Shown: piece by piece, positions 16,480 to 25,479 of the stretch
Layout: the number at the start of each line of letters is the position of its first letter
Numbering within the stretch: the stretch's first letter is position 1
Source: Pseudomonas orientalis
GTDB taxonomy: Bacteria; Pseudomonadota; Gammaproteobacteria; Pseudomonadales; Pseudomonadaceae
Direction of reading: 5' to 3'
Length of the DNA stretch: 64,000 nucleotides
NCBI RefSeq assembly: GCF_022807995.1
Contig: NZ_CP094351.1
Location: 3,627,001 to 3,691,000 of the forward strand
Notes under the pieces: model-generated
The model's input: the letters and a program-made list of their open reading frames with translations, nothing else
What the model was told of the DNA's origin: nothing
The model's database searches: none
Program-made: the position numbers and the translations under genes

Positions 16480-17343
16480 ATGCCAGCGTTGATTCAAGCC
16501 TTTCTGGATGAGGCATCGTCGACCTACACCTATATCGTCTATGAAGCCGATGGCGGCCCCTGCGCCATCGTCGATTCGGTGCTCAACTACGACCCGGCGT
16601 CGGGGCGCACCGATACCGCGCAGGCCGACAAGGTGATTGCCTTCGTGCGCGCGCATGGCCTGCAGGTGCAGTGGCTGCTGGAAACCCACGCCCACGCCGA
16701 CCACCTGTCCGCCGCGCCGTACCTGCGCCGTACCCTGGGGGGCAAGATTGCGATCGGCCAGTCGATCAGCAAGGTGCAGGGCGTATTCAAGCAGTTGTTC
16801 AACCTGGAGCCGGAGTTTCGCGTTGACGGTTCACAGTTCGATCACCTGTTTGCGCCGGATGAAATCTTCCATATCGGTGGCTTGCAGGCCCAGGCGCTGC
16901 ATGTACCCGGGCATACCCCGGCGGACATGGCCTACCTGATTGATGGGCGCCTGATCCTGGTGGGCGACACCCTGTTCATGCCCGACGTCGGCACCGCCCG
17001 CTGCGATTTCCCCGGCGGCGATGCGCGGCAGTTGTACGCGTCGATGCGCAAGCTGCTGGCGTTCCCGCCCGAGACCCGGTTGTATGTATGTCATGACTAT
17101 CCACCCGAGGGCCGCGGCGCCAAGTGCCAGACCACGGTGGCTGACCAGCGCGCGGAGAATATCCATGTGCATGACGGGGTGGATGAGGCGGCGTTTGTGG
17201 CGATGCGCACCGCTCGGGATGCCGGATTGGGCATGCCGACTTTGTTGCTGCCGGCGATCCAGGTGAATGTGCGGGCGGGGCATATGCCGCCGGCGGAAGA
17301 AAATGGCGTCACCTACCTCAAGATTCCCCTCAACCAACTTTGA
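16480..17343 (+). CDS. Persulfide-dioxygenase-like metallo-beta-lactamase-fold hydrolase (Blh/ETHE1 type)
   Basis: This 287-residue metallo-beta-lactamase-fold enzyme carries the metal ligands THAHADHL, the His in HVPGHTPADMAYL, the Asp in VGDTLFMPDVGTARCDFPGG and the His in YVCHDYPPEGR. The arrangement matches ETHE1-like persulfide dioxygenases and the Blh protein encoded with BigR in plant-associated bacteria. It should oxidise glutathione persulfide to sulfite in the cytoplasm, taking the product of the divergent sqr gene. Confidence 0.88.
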   Translation: MPALIQAFLDEASSTYTYIVYEADGGPCAIVDSVLNYDPASGRTDTAQADKVIAFVRAHGLQVQWLLETHAHADHLSAAPYLRRTLGGKIAIGQSISKVQGVFKQLFNLEPEFRVDGSQFDHLFAPDEIFHIGGLQAQALHVPGHTPADMAYLIDGRLILVGDTLFMPDVGTARCDFPGGDARQLYASMRKLLAFPPETRLYVCHDYPPEGRGAKCQTTVADQRAENIHVHDGVDEAAFVAMRTARDAGLGMPTLLLPAIQVNVRAGHMPPAEENGVTYLKIPLNQL

Positions 17344-17353
17344 AATGCAGCCA

Positions 17354-17512
17354 AATGTGTGGAAGGGGGAAAGCCTTAATACTTGTAGGAGCGAGCTTGC
17401 TCGCGAAAAACGGCAACGATAACGCGTGCTTCCTGAATGAACGCGGTGCCTGTGAGTTTTTCGCGAGCAAGCTCGCTCCTACAGGCATCAGGGCAAGCCC
17501 CCTCCCACATTT
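17354..17512. repeat. Second nested REPIN (class II inside class I)
   Basis: A degenerate class I arm (GTGTGGAAGGGGGAAAGCC, 17356) is followed by a complete class II REPIN (17383-17484) and then by a right class I arm (GGGCAAGCCCCCTCCCACA, ending 17512). The order matches that at 2857-3071. Confidence 0.85.
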
Positions 17513-17526
17513 TGTCCACCGTTGAA

Positions 17527-18015
17527 TCAGGAACCAAGGCTGATGCCGTTGGCCGGTAATGGCAACGCGGTTTTATAGCGCACCTGCTTGAGGGCAAAAC
17601 TGGATCGGATATTCGCCACTCCCGGCACCTTGGTCAGAAAATCCATCATAAAGCGCTCCAGCGCCTGGATCGTCGGCACCAGCACCCGGATCAGGTAATC
17701 CGGGTCGCCGGCCATCAGGTAGCACTCCATCACTTCCGGGCGGTCCGAGATCGCGCCTTCGAATTGCTGCAACGCCAGTTCATTCTGCTTTTCCAGACTC
17801 ACATGGATGAACACATTGACGTGCAGCCCAAGCAGGTCGGCGTCCAGCAGCGTGACCTGCTCGCGAATCAGGCCCAGCTCCTCCATCGCCTTCACCCGGT
17901 TGAAGCACGGCGTGGGCGACAGGTTGACCGAACGGGCGAGGTCAGCGTTGGTGATGCGGGCATTCTCCTGCAGGGCATTGAGAATGCCGATATCCGTACG
18001 GTCCAGTTTGCGCAT
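17527..18015 (-). CDS. bkdR: Lrp/AsnC-family activator of the bkd operon
   Basis: This 162-residue Lrp/AsnC regulator has the N-terminal helix-turn-helix (ITNADLARSVNLSPTPCFNRV) and the C-terminal RAM ligand-binding domain (AGDPDYLIRVLVPTIQALERF). It is transcribed away from the adjacent bkdA1 gene, which matches the layout of Pseudomonas BkdR, an activator that responds to branched-chain amino acids. The 195-nt intergenic region would hold its binding sites. AGGTGA lies about 9 nt before the ATG. Confidence 0.93.
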   Translation of the reverse strand: MRKLDRTDIGILNALQENARITNADLARSVNLSPTPCFNRVKAMEELGLIREQVTLLDADLLGLHVNVFIHVSLEKQNELALQQFEGAISDRPEVMECYLMAGDPDYLIRVLVPTIQALERFMMDFLTKVPGVANIRSSFALKQVRYKTALPLPANGISLGS

Positions 18016-18210
18016 GAGACAAAATCACCTGTTTATTATGTTTATGCAGATTTTTTATCCGCAAATGATCCTGAGCGCAACGAAACACAGATAAATATTC
18101 TTCTACGCCACGCCTATGATTGTTGTAGGACAAGATTTCTTCCACCCGAAGACTGACTGCCAGCTAGTGCGCCCACTACAAGAAATTCACAAGATCGAGC
18201 GTAGAAAGCC

Positions 18211-19446
18211 ATGAACCAGCCGTATGCACCGCTGCGCCTGCACGTTCCCGAACCCTCGGGCCGCCCGGGCTGCAAGACCGACTTCACCTACCTGCGTCTG
18301 ACCGACGCCGGCCTGGTACGCAAACCCGCCATCGACGTGGAACCGTCCGATACCGCCGATCTGGCCAAGGGCCTGATCCGCGTCCTCGACGACCAGGGCC
18401 AGGCCCTGGGCCCGTGGGCCGAGGGTATCTCGGCAGACGTCATGCGCAAAGGCATGCGCGCGATGCTCAAGACGCGCATCTTCGACAACCGCATGGTGGT
18501 CGCCCAGCGTCAGAAAAAAATGTCGTTCTACATGCAAAGCCTTGGCGAAGAAGCCATTGGCAGTGCCCAGGCCCTGGCCTTGAACATCGACGACATGTGC
18601 TTCCCCACCTACCGCCAGCAAAGCATCCTGATGGCCCGCGACGTGCCGCTGGTGGACCTGATCTGCCAACTGCTGTCCAACGAGCGCGACCCGCTCAAGG
18701 GCCGCCAGTTGCCGATCATGTACTCGGTCAAGGACGCCGGTTTCTTCACCATTTCCGGCAACCTTGCCACCCAATTCGTACAAGGTGTGGGCTGGGGCAT
18801 GGCCTCGGCGATCAAGGGTGATACCAAGATCGCCTCGGCCTGGATCGGCGACGGTGCTACCGCAGAATCGGACTTCCACACCGCCCTCACCTTTGCCCAC
18901 GTGTACCGTGCGCCGGTGATCCTCAACGTGGTCAACAACCAGTGGGCGATCTCCACCTTCCAGGCCATTGCCGGCGGTGAAGCCACAACGTTCGCCGGAC
19001 GCGGCGTCGGTTGCGGTATCGCCTCCCTGCGCGTCGACGGCAACGACTTTATCGCCGTGTACGCCGCCTCCGCCTGGGCCGCCGAGCGCGCACGGCGCAA
19101 CCTGGGCCCGACGCTGATCGAGTGGGTCACCTACCGCGCCGGTCCGCATTCCACCTCCGATGATCCATCCAAGTACCGCCCAGCCGATGACTGGAGCCAC
19201 TTCCCGTTGGGCGATCCGATTGCGCGCCTCAAGCAGCACCTGATCAGGATCGGCCAGTGGTCCGACGAGGAACACGCGGCGGTCAGTGCCGAACTTGAGG
19301 CCGAAGTCATCGCCGCGCAAAAACAGGCCGAACAGTACGGCACTCTGGCCGGTGGCCAGATTCCAAGCGCCGCGACCATGTTCGAAGACGTCTATAAAGA
19401 GATGCCGGAGCACTTGAAGCGCCAGCGTCAAGAGCTGGGGGTCTGA
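18211..19446 (+). CDS. bkdA1: Branched-chain 2-oxo acid dehydrogenase E1 alpha
   Basis: This 411-residue subunit decarboxylates the 2-oxo acids of Val, Leu and Ile together with the beta subunit, using thiamine diphosphate. The ThDP motif begins GDGATAESDFHTAL and ends at VVNNQWA, and the phosphorylation-loop-like segment YRAGPHSTSDDPSKY is intact. Length and sequence are typical of Pseudomonas BkdA1. It opens the bkd operon, with bkdA2 only 1 nt downstream. Confidence 0.96.
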   Translation: MNQPYAPLRLHVPEPSGRPGCKTDFTYLRLTDAGLVRKPAIDVEPSDTADLAKGLIRVLDDQGQALGPWAEGISADVMRKGMRAMLKTRIFDNRMVVAQRQKKMSFYMQSLGEEAIGSAQALALNIDDMCFPTYRQQSILMARDVPLVDLICQLLSNERDPLKGRQLPIMYSVKDAGFFTISGNLATQFVQGVGWGMASAIKGDTKIASAWIGDGATAESDFHTALTFAHVYRAPVILNVVNNQWAISTFQAIAGGEATTFAGRGVGCGIASLRVDGNDFIAVYAASAWAAERARRNLGPTLIEWVTYRAGPHSTSDDPSKYRPADDWSHFPLGDPIARLKQHLIRIGQWSDEEHAAVSAELEAEVIAAQKQAEQYGTLAGGQIPSAATMFEDVYKEMPEHLKRQRQELGV

Positions 19447-19447
19447 C

Positions 19448-20506
19448 ATGAACGATCACAACAACAGCATCGAACTGGAAACCGCCATGACCACCACCAC
19501 CATGACCATGATCCAGGCCCTGCGCTCGGCCATGGATGTGATGCTTGAACGGGACGACAACGTGGTGGTGTTCGGCCAGGACGTCGGTTACTTCGGCGGC
19601 GTGTTCCGCTGCACCGAAGGTCTGCAGACCAAGTACGGCAGCTCGCGGGTATTCGACGCACCGATTTCCGAAAGCGGCATCGTCGGCGTGGCGGTGGGCA
19701 TGGGCGCCTACGGCCTGCGTCCGGTCGCGGAAATCCAGTTTGCCGACTACGTCTACCCCGCCACCGACCAGATCATCTCCGAGGCCGCACGCCTGCGTTA
19801 TCGCTCGGCCGGCCAGTTCACCGCGCCCCTGACCATGCGCATGCCGTGCGGCGGTGGCATCTACGGCGGCCAGACCCACAGCCAGAGTATCGAAGCGGTG
19901 TTCACCCAGGTCTGCGGCCTGCGCACGGTGATGCCGTCCAACCCCTATGACGCCAAGGGCCTGCTGATCGCCTCCATCGAAAACGATGACCCGGTGATCT
20001 TCCTTGAACCCAAGCGCCTGTATAACGGCCCGTTCGATGGCCACCATGACCGTCCGGTGACGCCGTGGTCAAAACACCCGCAAGCCCAGGTGCCGGACGG
20101 TTACTACACCGTGCCCCTGGACGTGGCCGCCATCGTGCGTCCGGGCTCGGCCGTGACCGTGCTGACCTACGGCACCACGGTGTATGTGTCGCAAGTGGCG
20201 GCCGAAGAAACCGGCATCGACGCCGAAGTCATCGACCTGCGCAGCCTTTGGCCGCTGGACCTGGAAACCATCGTCAACTCCGTGAAAAAGACCGGCCGTT
20301 GCGTGGTGGTGCACGAAGCCACGCGTACCTGCGGTTTTGGCGCCGAACTGGTGTCGCTGGTGCAGGAGCATTGCTTCCATCACCTGGAAGCGCCGATCGA
20401 GCGCGTCACCGGTTGGGACACACCCTACCCGCACGCGCAGGAGTGGGCGTATTTCCCAGGCCCGTCCCGAGTGGGCGCGGCGTTGAAACGGGTCATGGAG
20501 GTCTGA
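19448..20506 (+). CDS. bkdA2: Branched-chain 2-oxo acid dehydrogenase E1 beta
   Basis: This 352-residue protein completes the E1 heterotetramer. Typical segments are GQDVGYFGGVFRCTEGL, the RMPCGGGIYGGQTHSQS cofactor loop, and EVIDLRSLWPLDLETI near the C-terminus. The N-terminus has a Thr/Met-rich run, and an internal ATG at 19487 would give a more usual length. The stop directly abuts the start of bkdB, indicating translational coupling. Confidence 0.95.
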   Translation: MNDHNNSIELETAMTTTTMTMIQALRSAMDVMLERDDNVVVFGQDVGYFGGVFRCTEGLQTKYGSSRVFDAPISESGIVGVAVGMGAYGLRPVAEIQFADYVYPATDQIISEAARLRYRSAGQFTAPLTMRMPCGGGIYGGQTHSQSIEAVFTQVCGLRTVMPSNPYDAKGLLIASIENDDPVIFLEPKRLYNGPFDGHHDRPVTPWSKHPQAQVPDGYYTVPLDVAAIVRPGSAVTVLTYGTTVYVSQVAAEETGIDAEVIDLRSLWPLDLETIVNSVKKTGRCVVVHEATRTCGFGAELVSLVQEHCFHHLEAPIERVTGWDTPYPHAQEWAYFPGPSRVGAALKRVMEV

Positions 20507-21781
20507 ATGGGCACGCACGTTATCAAGATGCCGGACATTGGCGAAGGCATCGCGGAAGTTGAACTGTCGCAGTGGCATGTGAAGGTTGGCGACCTGGTGG
20601 TTGAAGACCAGGTGCTGGCGGATGTGATGACCGACAAGGCGATGGTGGACATTCCCTCGCCGGTCCATGGCAAGGTGATTTCTCTTGGCGGCGAGCCGGG
20701 TGAAGTCATGGCGGTGGGCAGTATCCTGATCAGCATTGAAGTGGAAGGCGCCGGTAACGCCAAGGAAGCGCCGGCCGTGGCCGCACCGGTGGAAAAAGCC
20801 GCGCCGGTGGTGGAAAGCACGCCGAAGCCGGTTCAAAGGGAACCGGTTCAAAGCAAGCCCGCGCCTATCGCGCCCAACGCCCAGGCGCCGGTGGCCCGGG
20901 AGGCCAATGAGCGCCCGCTGGCCTCCCCCGCCGTGCGCAAGCATGCCCTGGATGCGGGTATCCCGTTGCGCCTTGTACAGGGCTCCGGGCCGGCCGGGCG
21001 GATCCTGCATGAAGATCTCGAGGCCTACCTTCAGCAAGGCGCTAGCACACTTTCGGCAACCGCCAATCCCTATGCCGAACGCACCGACGAGCACCAGATT
21101 CCGGTGATCGGCATGCGCCGCAAGATCGCCCAGCGCATGCAGGACGCCACCCGCCGCGCCGCGCATTTCAGCTACGTGGAAGAAATCGACGTCACCGCGT
21201 TGGACGAGCTGCGCGTGCACCTCAACGAAAAACACGGCGCCGCACGCGGCAAGCTGACGCTGCTGCCGTTCATCGTGCGTGCCATGGTAGTGGCACTGCG
21301 CGATTTCCCGCAGATCAACGCCCGCTACGACGACGAAGCCCAGGTCATCACCCGCCTCGGCGCAGTGCATGTCGGCGTCGCCACCCAGAGCGACGTCGGC
21401 CTCATGGTGCCGGTAGTGCGCCACGCCGAAGCCCGCAACCTGTGGGGCACGGCCGAAGAAATCACGCGACTGGCAACGGCCGCCCGCAACGGCAAGGCCA
21501 GCCGCGATGAGCTGTCGGGCTCGACCATTACCCTGACCAGCCTCGGCGCCCTGGGCGGCATCGTCAGCACGCCGGTGCTGAACCTGCCGGAAGTGGCGAT
21601 TATCGGCGTCAACCGTATCGTCGAGCGGCCGATGGTGATCAAGGGCCAGATCGTGGTGCGCAAGATGATGAACCTCTCCAGCTCGTTCGATCACCGTGTG
21701 GTCGATGGCATGGACGCGGCGCAATTCATCCAGGCCGTGCGCGGCCTGCTCGAACAACCCGCCAGCCTGTTCCTGGAGTAA
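20507..21781 (+). CDS. bkdB: Branched-chain 2-oxo acid dehydrogenase E2 (lipoamide acyltransferase)
   Basis: This 424-residue E2 core has one N-terminal lipoyl domain with the lipoylated Lys44 in MTDKAMVDIPS. An Ala/Pro/Glu-rich linker (about 85-130) follows, then a peripheral E1/E3-binding domain (ASPAVRKHALDAGIP) and the catalytic domain ending with the active-site His and Asp in FDHRVVDGMDA. It transfers the acyl group to CoA. The whole gene is intact and follows bkdA2 with no gap. Confidence 0.96.
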   Translation: MGTHVIKMPDIGEGIAEVELSQWHVKVGDLVVEDQVLADVMTDKAMVDIPSPVHGKVISLGGEPGEVMAVGSILISIEVEGAGNAKEAPAVAAPVEKAAPVVESTPKPVQREPVQSKPAPIAPNAQAPVAREANERPLASPAVRKHALDAGIPLRLVQGSGPAGRILHEDLEAYLQQGASTLSATANPYAERTDEHQIPVIGMRRKIAQRMQDATRRAAHFSYVEEIDVTALDELRVHLNEKHGAARGKLTLLPFIVRAMVVALRDFPQINARYDDEAQVITRLGAVHVGVATQSDVGLMVPVVRHAEARNLWGTAEEITRLATAARNGKASRDELSGSTITLTSLGALGGIVSTPVLNLPEVAIIGVNRIVERPMVIKGQIVVRKMMNLSSSFDHRVVDGMDAAQFIQAVRGLLEQPASLFLE

Positions 21782-21785
21782 GGCC

Positions 21786-23165
21786 ATGACTCAGACACTG
21801 CACACCACGCTGCTGATTATCGGCGGCGGCCCTGGCGGTTACGTGGCCGCGATTCGCGCCGGCCAACTGGGCATCCCGACGATTCTGGTGGAAGGCCAGG
21901 CGTTGGGCGGCACCTGCCTGAACATCGGCTGCATTCCATCCAAGGCCTTGATCCACGTGGCCGAACAGTTCCAGCAAAGCGTGCACCACAGCCAGGGCTC
22001 GCCGCTGGGCATCGAAGTGGCTGCGCCGACTCTGGACATCCGCAAGAGCGTGGAATGGAAGGACGGCATCGTCGACCGCCTGACCACCGGCGTCGCCGCG
22101 CTGCTGAAGAAACACAAGGTGCAGGTGATCCACGGTTGGGCCAGGGTGGTGGACGGCAAGACCGTCGACGTCGGCGAACAGCGCATCCAGTGCGAACACC
22201 TGCTGCTGGCCACCGGTTCGAAAAGCGTCGAGCTGCCGATGCTGCCGCTGGGCGGGCCGGTCATTTCATCCACCGAAGCCCTGGCCCCTAGCCACGTACC
22301 GAAGCGGCTGATCGTGGTGGGTGGCGGTTATATCGGCCTGGAGCTGGGCATCGCCTATCGCAAGCTCGGTGCCGACGTCAGCGTGGTCGAGGCCCAGGAT
22401 CGCATCCTGCCGGCCTATGACGCCGAGCTGACCCAGCCGGTTAACGAATCGATCAAACAACTCGGGGTCAAGCTGTACCTCAAGCACAGCGTCACCGGCT
22501 TTGCCGATAACTGCCTGCAAGTGCGCGATCCGAATGGCGACACCCTGTCGCTGGAGACGGACCAGGTGCTGGTGGCCGTGGGGCGCAAACCCAACACCCA
22601 GGGCTTCAACCTCGAAGCGCTGAACCTGGACATGAACGGCGCGGCGGTCAAGATCGACAGCCGTTGCCAGACCAGCATGCGCAATGTGTATGCCATCGGC
22701 GACCTCAGCGGCGAGCCGATGCTGGCGCACCGGGCGATGGCACAGGGCGAGATGGTGGCCGAACTGATCAGCGGCAAATCACGCGAATTCAACCCGGCGG
22801 CGATTCCGGCAGTGTGCTTTACCGACCCGGAACTGGTGGTGGTCGGCAAGACCCCGGACGAAGCCAAGGCGGCCGGCCTGGACTGCATTGTGTCGAGCTT
22901 CCCGTTCGCCGCCAACGGCCGGGCCATGACCCTGGAGTCGAAAACCGGCTTTGTACGGGTCGTGGCACGGCGTGACAATCACCTGATTGTCGGCTGGCAG
23001 GCGGTGGGGGCTGGCGTGTCGGAGCTGTCCACTGCGTTTGGCCTGAGTCTGGAAATGGGTTCACGCCTGGAGGATGTGGCGGGCACGATCCATGCCCATC
23101 CGACCTTGGGCGAAGCGGTGCAGGAAGCCGCCTTGCGGGCGTTGGGGCATGCATTGCACCTGTAG
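21786..23165 (+). CDS. lpdV: Dihydrolipoyl dehydrogenase (E3) of the bkd complex
   Basis: This 459-residue flavoprotein reoxidises the dihydrolipoyl arm of BkdB. The FAD motif IIGGGPGGYVAAI opens the protein, the redox disulfide is in GGTCLNIGCIPSKAL, the NAD motif is IVVGGGYIGLELG, and the C-terminal His-Glu pair is in HAHPTLGEAVQEA. ATG 21786 is the true start, 4 nt after the bkdB stop; the longer open frame upstream is inside bkdB. LpdV is the complex-specific E3 in Pseudomonas. Confidence 0.95.
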   Translation: MTQTLHTTLLIIGGGPGGYVAAIRAGQLGIPTILVEGQALGGTCLNIGCIPSKALIHVAEQFQQSVHHSQGSPLGIEVAAPTLDIRKSVEWKDGIVDRLTTGVAALLKKHKVQVIHGWARVVDGKTVDVGEQRIQCEHLLLATGSKSVELPMLPLGGPVISSTEALAPSHVPKRLIVVGGGYIGLELGIAYRKLGADVSVVEAQDRILPAYDAELTQPVNESIKQLGVKLYLKHSVTGFADNCLQVRDPNGDTLSLETDQVLVAVGRKPNTQGFNLEALNLDMNGAAVKIDSRCQTSMRNVYAIGDLSGEPMLAHRAMAQGEMVAELISGKSREFNPAAIPAVCFTDPELVVVGKTPDEAKAAGLDCIVSSFPFAANGRAMTLESKTGFVRVVARRDNHLIVGWQAVGAGVSELSTAFGLSLEMGSRLEDVAGTIHAHPTLGEAVQEAALRALGHALHL

Positions 23166-23180
23166 AACAGTGGCGAGGCC

Positions 23181-23245
23181 ATCGGGGGCAAGCCCCCTCC
23201 CACATTGGAATGCATTTCAAATGTGGGAGGGGGCTTGCCCCCGAT
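23181..23245. repeat. Tail-to-tail class I REP pair
   Basis: ATCGGGGGCAAGCCCCCTCC...CACATT is followed after a short spacer by the inverse AATGTGGGAGGGGG...CCCCCGAT. The two REPs point opposite to the usual REPIN order, so the GTGGG ends face inward. The pair lies between lpdV and ilvE and could form one long hairpin. Confidence 0.88.
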
Positions 23246-23369
23246 AGCAGTGGATCGGCCAATAGAGATGTTGAATGGTCCAACCGCCCGCTCCCACACC
23301 GGCCCAGAATGCAGTATTGTTGAGCCCATCCAGAAAAAAATCCGACTTGACCAGAGATTAGAGGGTGTC

Positions 23370-24389
23370 ATGGGTAACGAAAGCATCAATTGGGACAAGC
23401 TGGGTTTTGACTACATCAAGACCGACAAGCGGTTTCTCCAGGTCTGGAAAAACGGCGAATGGCAAGCAGGCACCCTGACCGACGACAACGTGCTGCACAT
23501 CAGCGAGGGCTCCACCGCCCTGCACTATGGCCAGCAGTGCTTTGAGGGCCTAAAGGCCTATCGCTGCAAGGACGGCTCGATCAACCTGTTCCGTCCGGAC
23601 CAGAACGCCGCGCGCATGCAGCGCAGCTGCGCCCGCCTGCTGATGCCGCATGTATCGACCGAAGACTTCATCGACGCCTGCAAGCAAGTGGTCAAGGCCA
23701 ACGAGCGCTTCATCCCGCCTTACGGCAGCGGCGGCGCGCTGTACCTGCGCCCGTTCGTGATCGGCACCGGTGACAACATCGGTGTGCGCACCGCGCCGGA
23801 GTTCATCTTCTCGGTGTTCGCCATCCCGGTCGGCGCCTATTTCAAAGGCGGCCTGGTGCCCCACAACTTCCAGATCTCCACCTTCGACCGCGCCGCCCCA
23901 CAGGGCACCGGTGCCGCGAAAGTGGGCGGCAACTACGCCGCCAGCCTGATGCCGGGCTCGGAAGCGAAAAAATCCGGCTTCGCCGACGCGATCTACCTGG
24001 ACCCGATGACCCATTCGAAAATCGAAGAAGTCGGCTCGGCCAACTTCTTCGGCATCACCCATGACAACCAGTTCATCACGCCGAAATCGCCTTCGGTGCT
24101 GCCCGGCATCACCCGCCTGTCGCTGATCGAACTGGCCCAAAGCCGCCTGGGCCTTACCGTGGTCGAGGGCGAGGTGTTCATCGACAAGCTGGACCAATTC
24201 AAGGAAGCCGGCGCGTGCGGCACCGCTGCGGTGATCTCGCCGATCGGCGGTATCCAGTACAACGGCAAGCTGCATGTGTTCCACAGCGAAACCGAAGTGG
24301 GCCCGATTACCCAGAAGCTCTACAAAGAGCTGACGGGCGTGCAGACCGGTGACGTTGAAGCGCCGGCGGGTTGGATCGTCAAGGTCTAA
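23370..24389 (+). CDS. ilvE: Branched-chain amino acid aminotransferase
   Basis: This 339-residue fold-type IV PLP enzyme interconverts Leu, Ile and Val with their 2-oxo acids, the substrates of the upstream Bkd complex. The lysine-bearing segment KVGGNYAASLMPGSEAKK, the LHYGQQCFEGLKAYR substrate loop and the SEVLPGITR-type segment (SPSVLPGITRLS) mark it as the type II (eukaryote-like) BCAT. ATG 23370 has GAGGG upstream; the frame is open further upstream only because it crosses a REP. A REPIN separates it from lpdV, so it may have its own promoter. Confidence 0.95.
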   Translation: MGNESINWDKLGFDYIKTDKRFLQVWKNGEWQAGTLTDDNVLHISEGSTALHYGQQCFEGLKAYRCKDGSINLFRPDQNAARMQRSCARLLMPHVSTEDFIDACKQVVKANERFIPPYGSGGALYLRPFVIGTGDNIGVRTAPEFIFSVFAIPVGAYFKGGLVPHNFQISTFDRAAPQGTGAAKVGGNYAASLMPGSEAKKSGFADAIYLDPMTHSKIEEVGSANFFGITHDNQFITPKSPSVLPGITRLSLIELAQSRLGLTVVEGEVFIDKLDQFKEAGACGTAAVISPIGGIQYNGKLHVFHSETEVGPITQKLYKELTGVQTGDVEAPAGWIVKV

Positions 24390-24418
24390 GCCACTGCCTC
24401 AGCAACCCTGCAAAACCT

Positions 24419-24510
24419 GTGGGAGGGGGCTTGCCCCCGATGGCGGTGAATCAGTCAACATCTTCAGTGACTGACACCATGCCATCGGGGGCAAGCCCCC
24501 TCCCACATTT
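24419..24510. repeat. Class I REPIN
   Basis: Inverted class I REPs with a spacer of about 50 nt lie between the convergent ilvE and GNAT genes, close to both stop codons. Confidence 0.92.
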
Positions 24511-24523
24511 GCCTCCCGTGTTC

Positions 24524-25417
24524 TCAAGATTGGGGAGGAATATTCCCGGCAATCTTCTTGCCCATGCTGATCCTCGGCTCCACCCCGTATCCCAAAGCCT
24601 CGTAGAACCCCACCACCGCGTCATTGCCGCCGGTAATCTGCAGGTTGATCTTCATGCACCCCAGCGCCGTCAACGCCTGTTCCGCGTAACGTACCAACGA
24701 CGATCCCAGGCCGTGGCGGCGATAGTCGGCACGCACCGCCACCGAGTACAGCCAACCGCGATGGCCGTCATAGCCGGCGAGAATCGTACCGATCACGGCC
24801 TTTTTATCGGTCGCGACAAAGAACAACCCGTCATTGACCGCCAGCTTCTTGTCGATCGCCAGGGTCGGCAGGTTATGCGCGGTGTCATAGCCGAACGCCT
24901 GCTGCCACAACTCAACCACTTGCGTGCGGTGCTGGCGGTCGCGATACGGGCCGATGGGGTGCCGAGACAGCAGGGCCTTTTCCATGACCAGCGTGCGCTC
25001 ATTGCCGTGATAGACATCGCGCACGGTGTGAAACCCCAGCTTGCTGTAGAACGGCTCGGCGGTCAGCGAGGACGGCACACTCAACACCGTCACCCCGGCT
25101 TCGCGGGCGCGCAGTTCGATCTCGATCATCAACAGCCGCCCAATGCCCTGCCCTTGCAGCGCCGGGTTGACGAACACCGAGCGCACCACGTTGGCGTCGA
25201 GGGCAGCGGTGGCGACAATCACCTGATCCTGGATGGCCACCAGCACGACACGGCGCTTGAGCAGCGCCAGCACGGCATCGGGAGTGAAATTGCCCGCCAC
25301 TCGGGCAATCACATCCGCCGGGTAATCCTGTGCATTGCTGCTGTGCAAGGCCGCCAGGATGACCTGGCTGATGCCTTCGGCATCGGCGGTTTGGGCAAGA
25401 CGAACAGCGGTAGACAT
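24524..25417 (-). CDS. Double GNAT-domain acetyltransferase
   Basis: This 297-residue protein contains two GNAT N-acetyltransferase domains. In the first (about 1-150) the acetyl-CoA loop reads VFVNPALQGQGIGRLLM. In the second (about 155-297) it reads VAVRADYRRHGLGSSLV. The C-terminal domain, with AGYDGHRGWLYSVAV and GGNDAVVGFYEALGY, closely resembles the single-domain protein YpeA. ATG 25417 is chosen because MSTAVRLAQTADAEG is a natural GNAT beginning; the frame is open upstream but crosses the neighbouring gene. Substrates are unknown. Confidence 0.85.
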   Translation of the reverse strand: MSTAVRLAQTADAEGISQVILAALHSSNAQDYPADVIARVAGNFTPDAVLALLKRRVVLVAIQDQVIVATAALDANVVRSVFVNPALQGQGIGRLLMIEIELRAREAGVTVLSVPSSLTAEPFYSKLGFHTVRDVYHGNERTLVMEKALLSRHPIGPYRDRQHRTQVVELWQQAFGYDTAHNLPTLAIDKKLAVNDGLFFVATDKKAVIGTILAGYDGHRGWLYSVAVRADYRRHGLGSSLVRYAEQALTALGCMKINLQITGGNDAVVGFYEALGYGVEPRISMGKKIAGNIPPQS

Positions 25418-25479
25418 GATTGCTCCTGGCCGAGGGCGCTTTGACAGACACCACCATACCAAGTCCCCACCCCTATTTT

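Noticed and set aside
18187..19449. 420-codon minus-strand frame opposite bkdA1
   Set aside because: bkdA1 is an unmistakable E1 alpha gene, so this is a complementary shadow.
23205..23369. N-terminal extension of ilvE by 55 codons
   Set aside because: It reads through a REP and gives a non-family N-terminus; the ATG at 23370 has a good ribosome-binding site and a normal IlvE beginning.
24371..25444. 357-codon plus-strand frame opposite the GNAT gene
   Set aside because: It begins in the ilvE end and a REPIN and shows antisense-type composition; the minus-strand GNAT is well supported.
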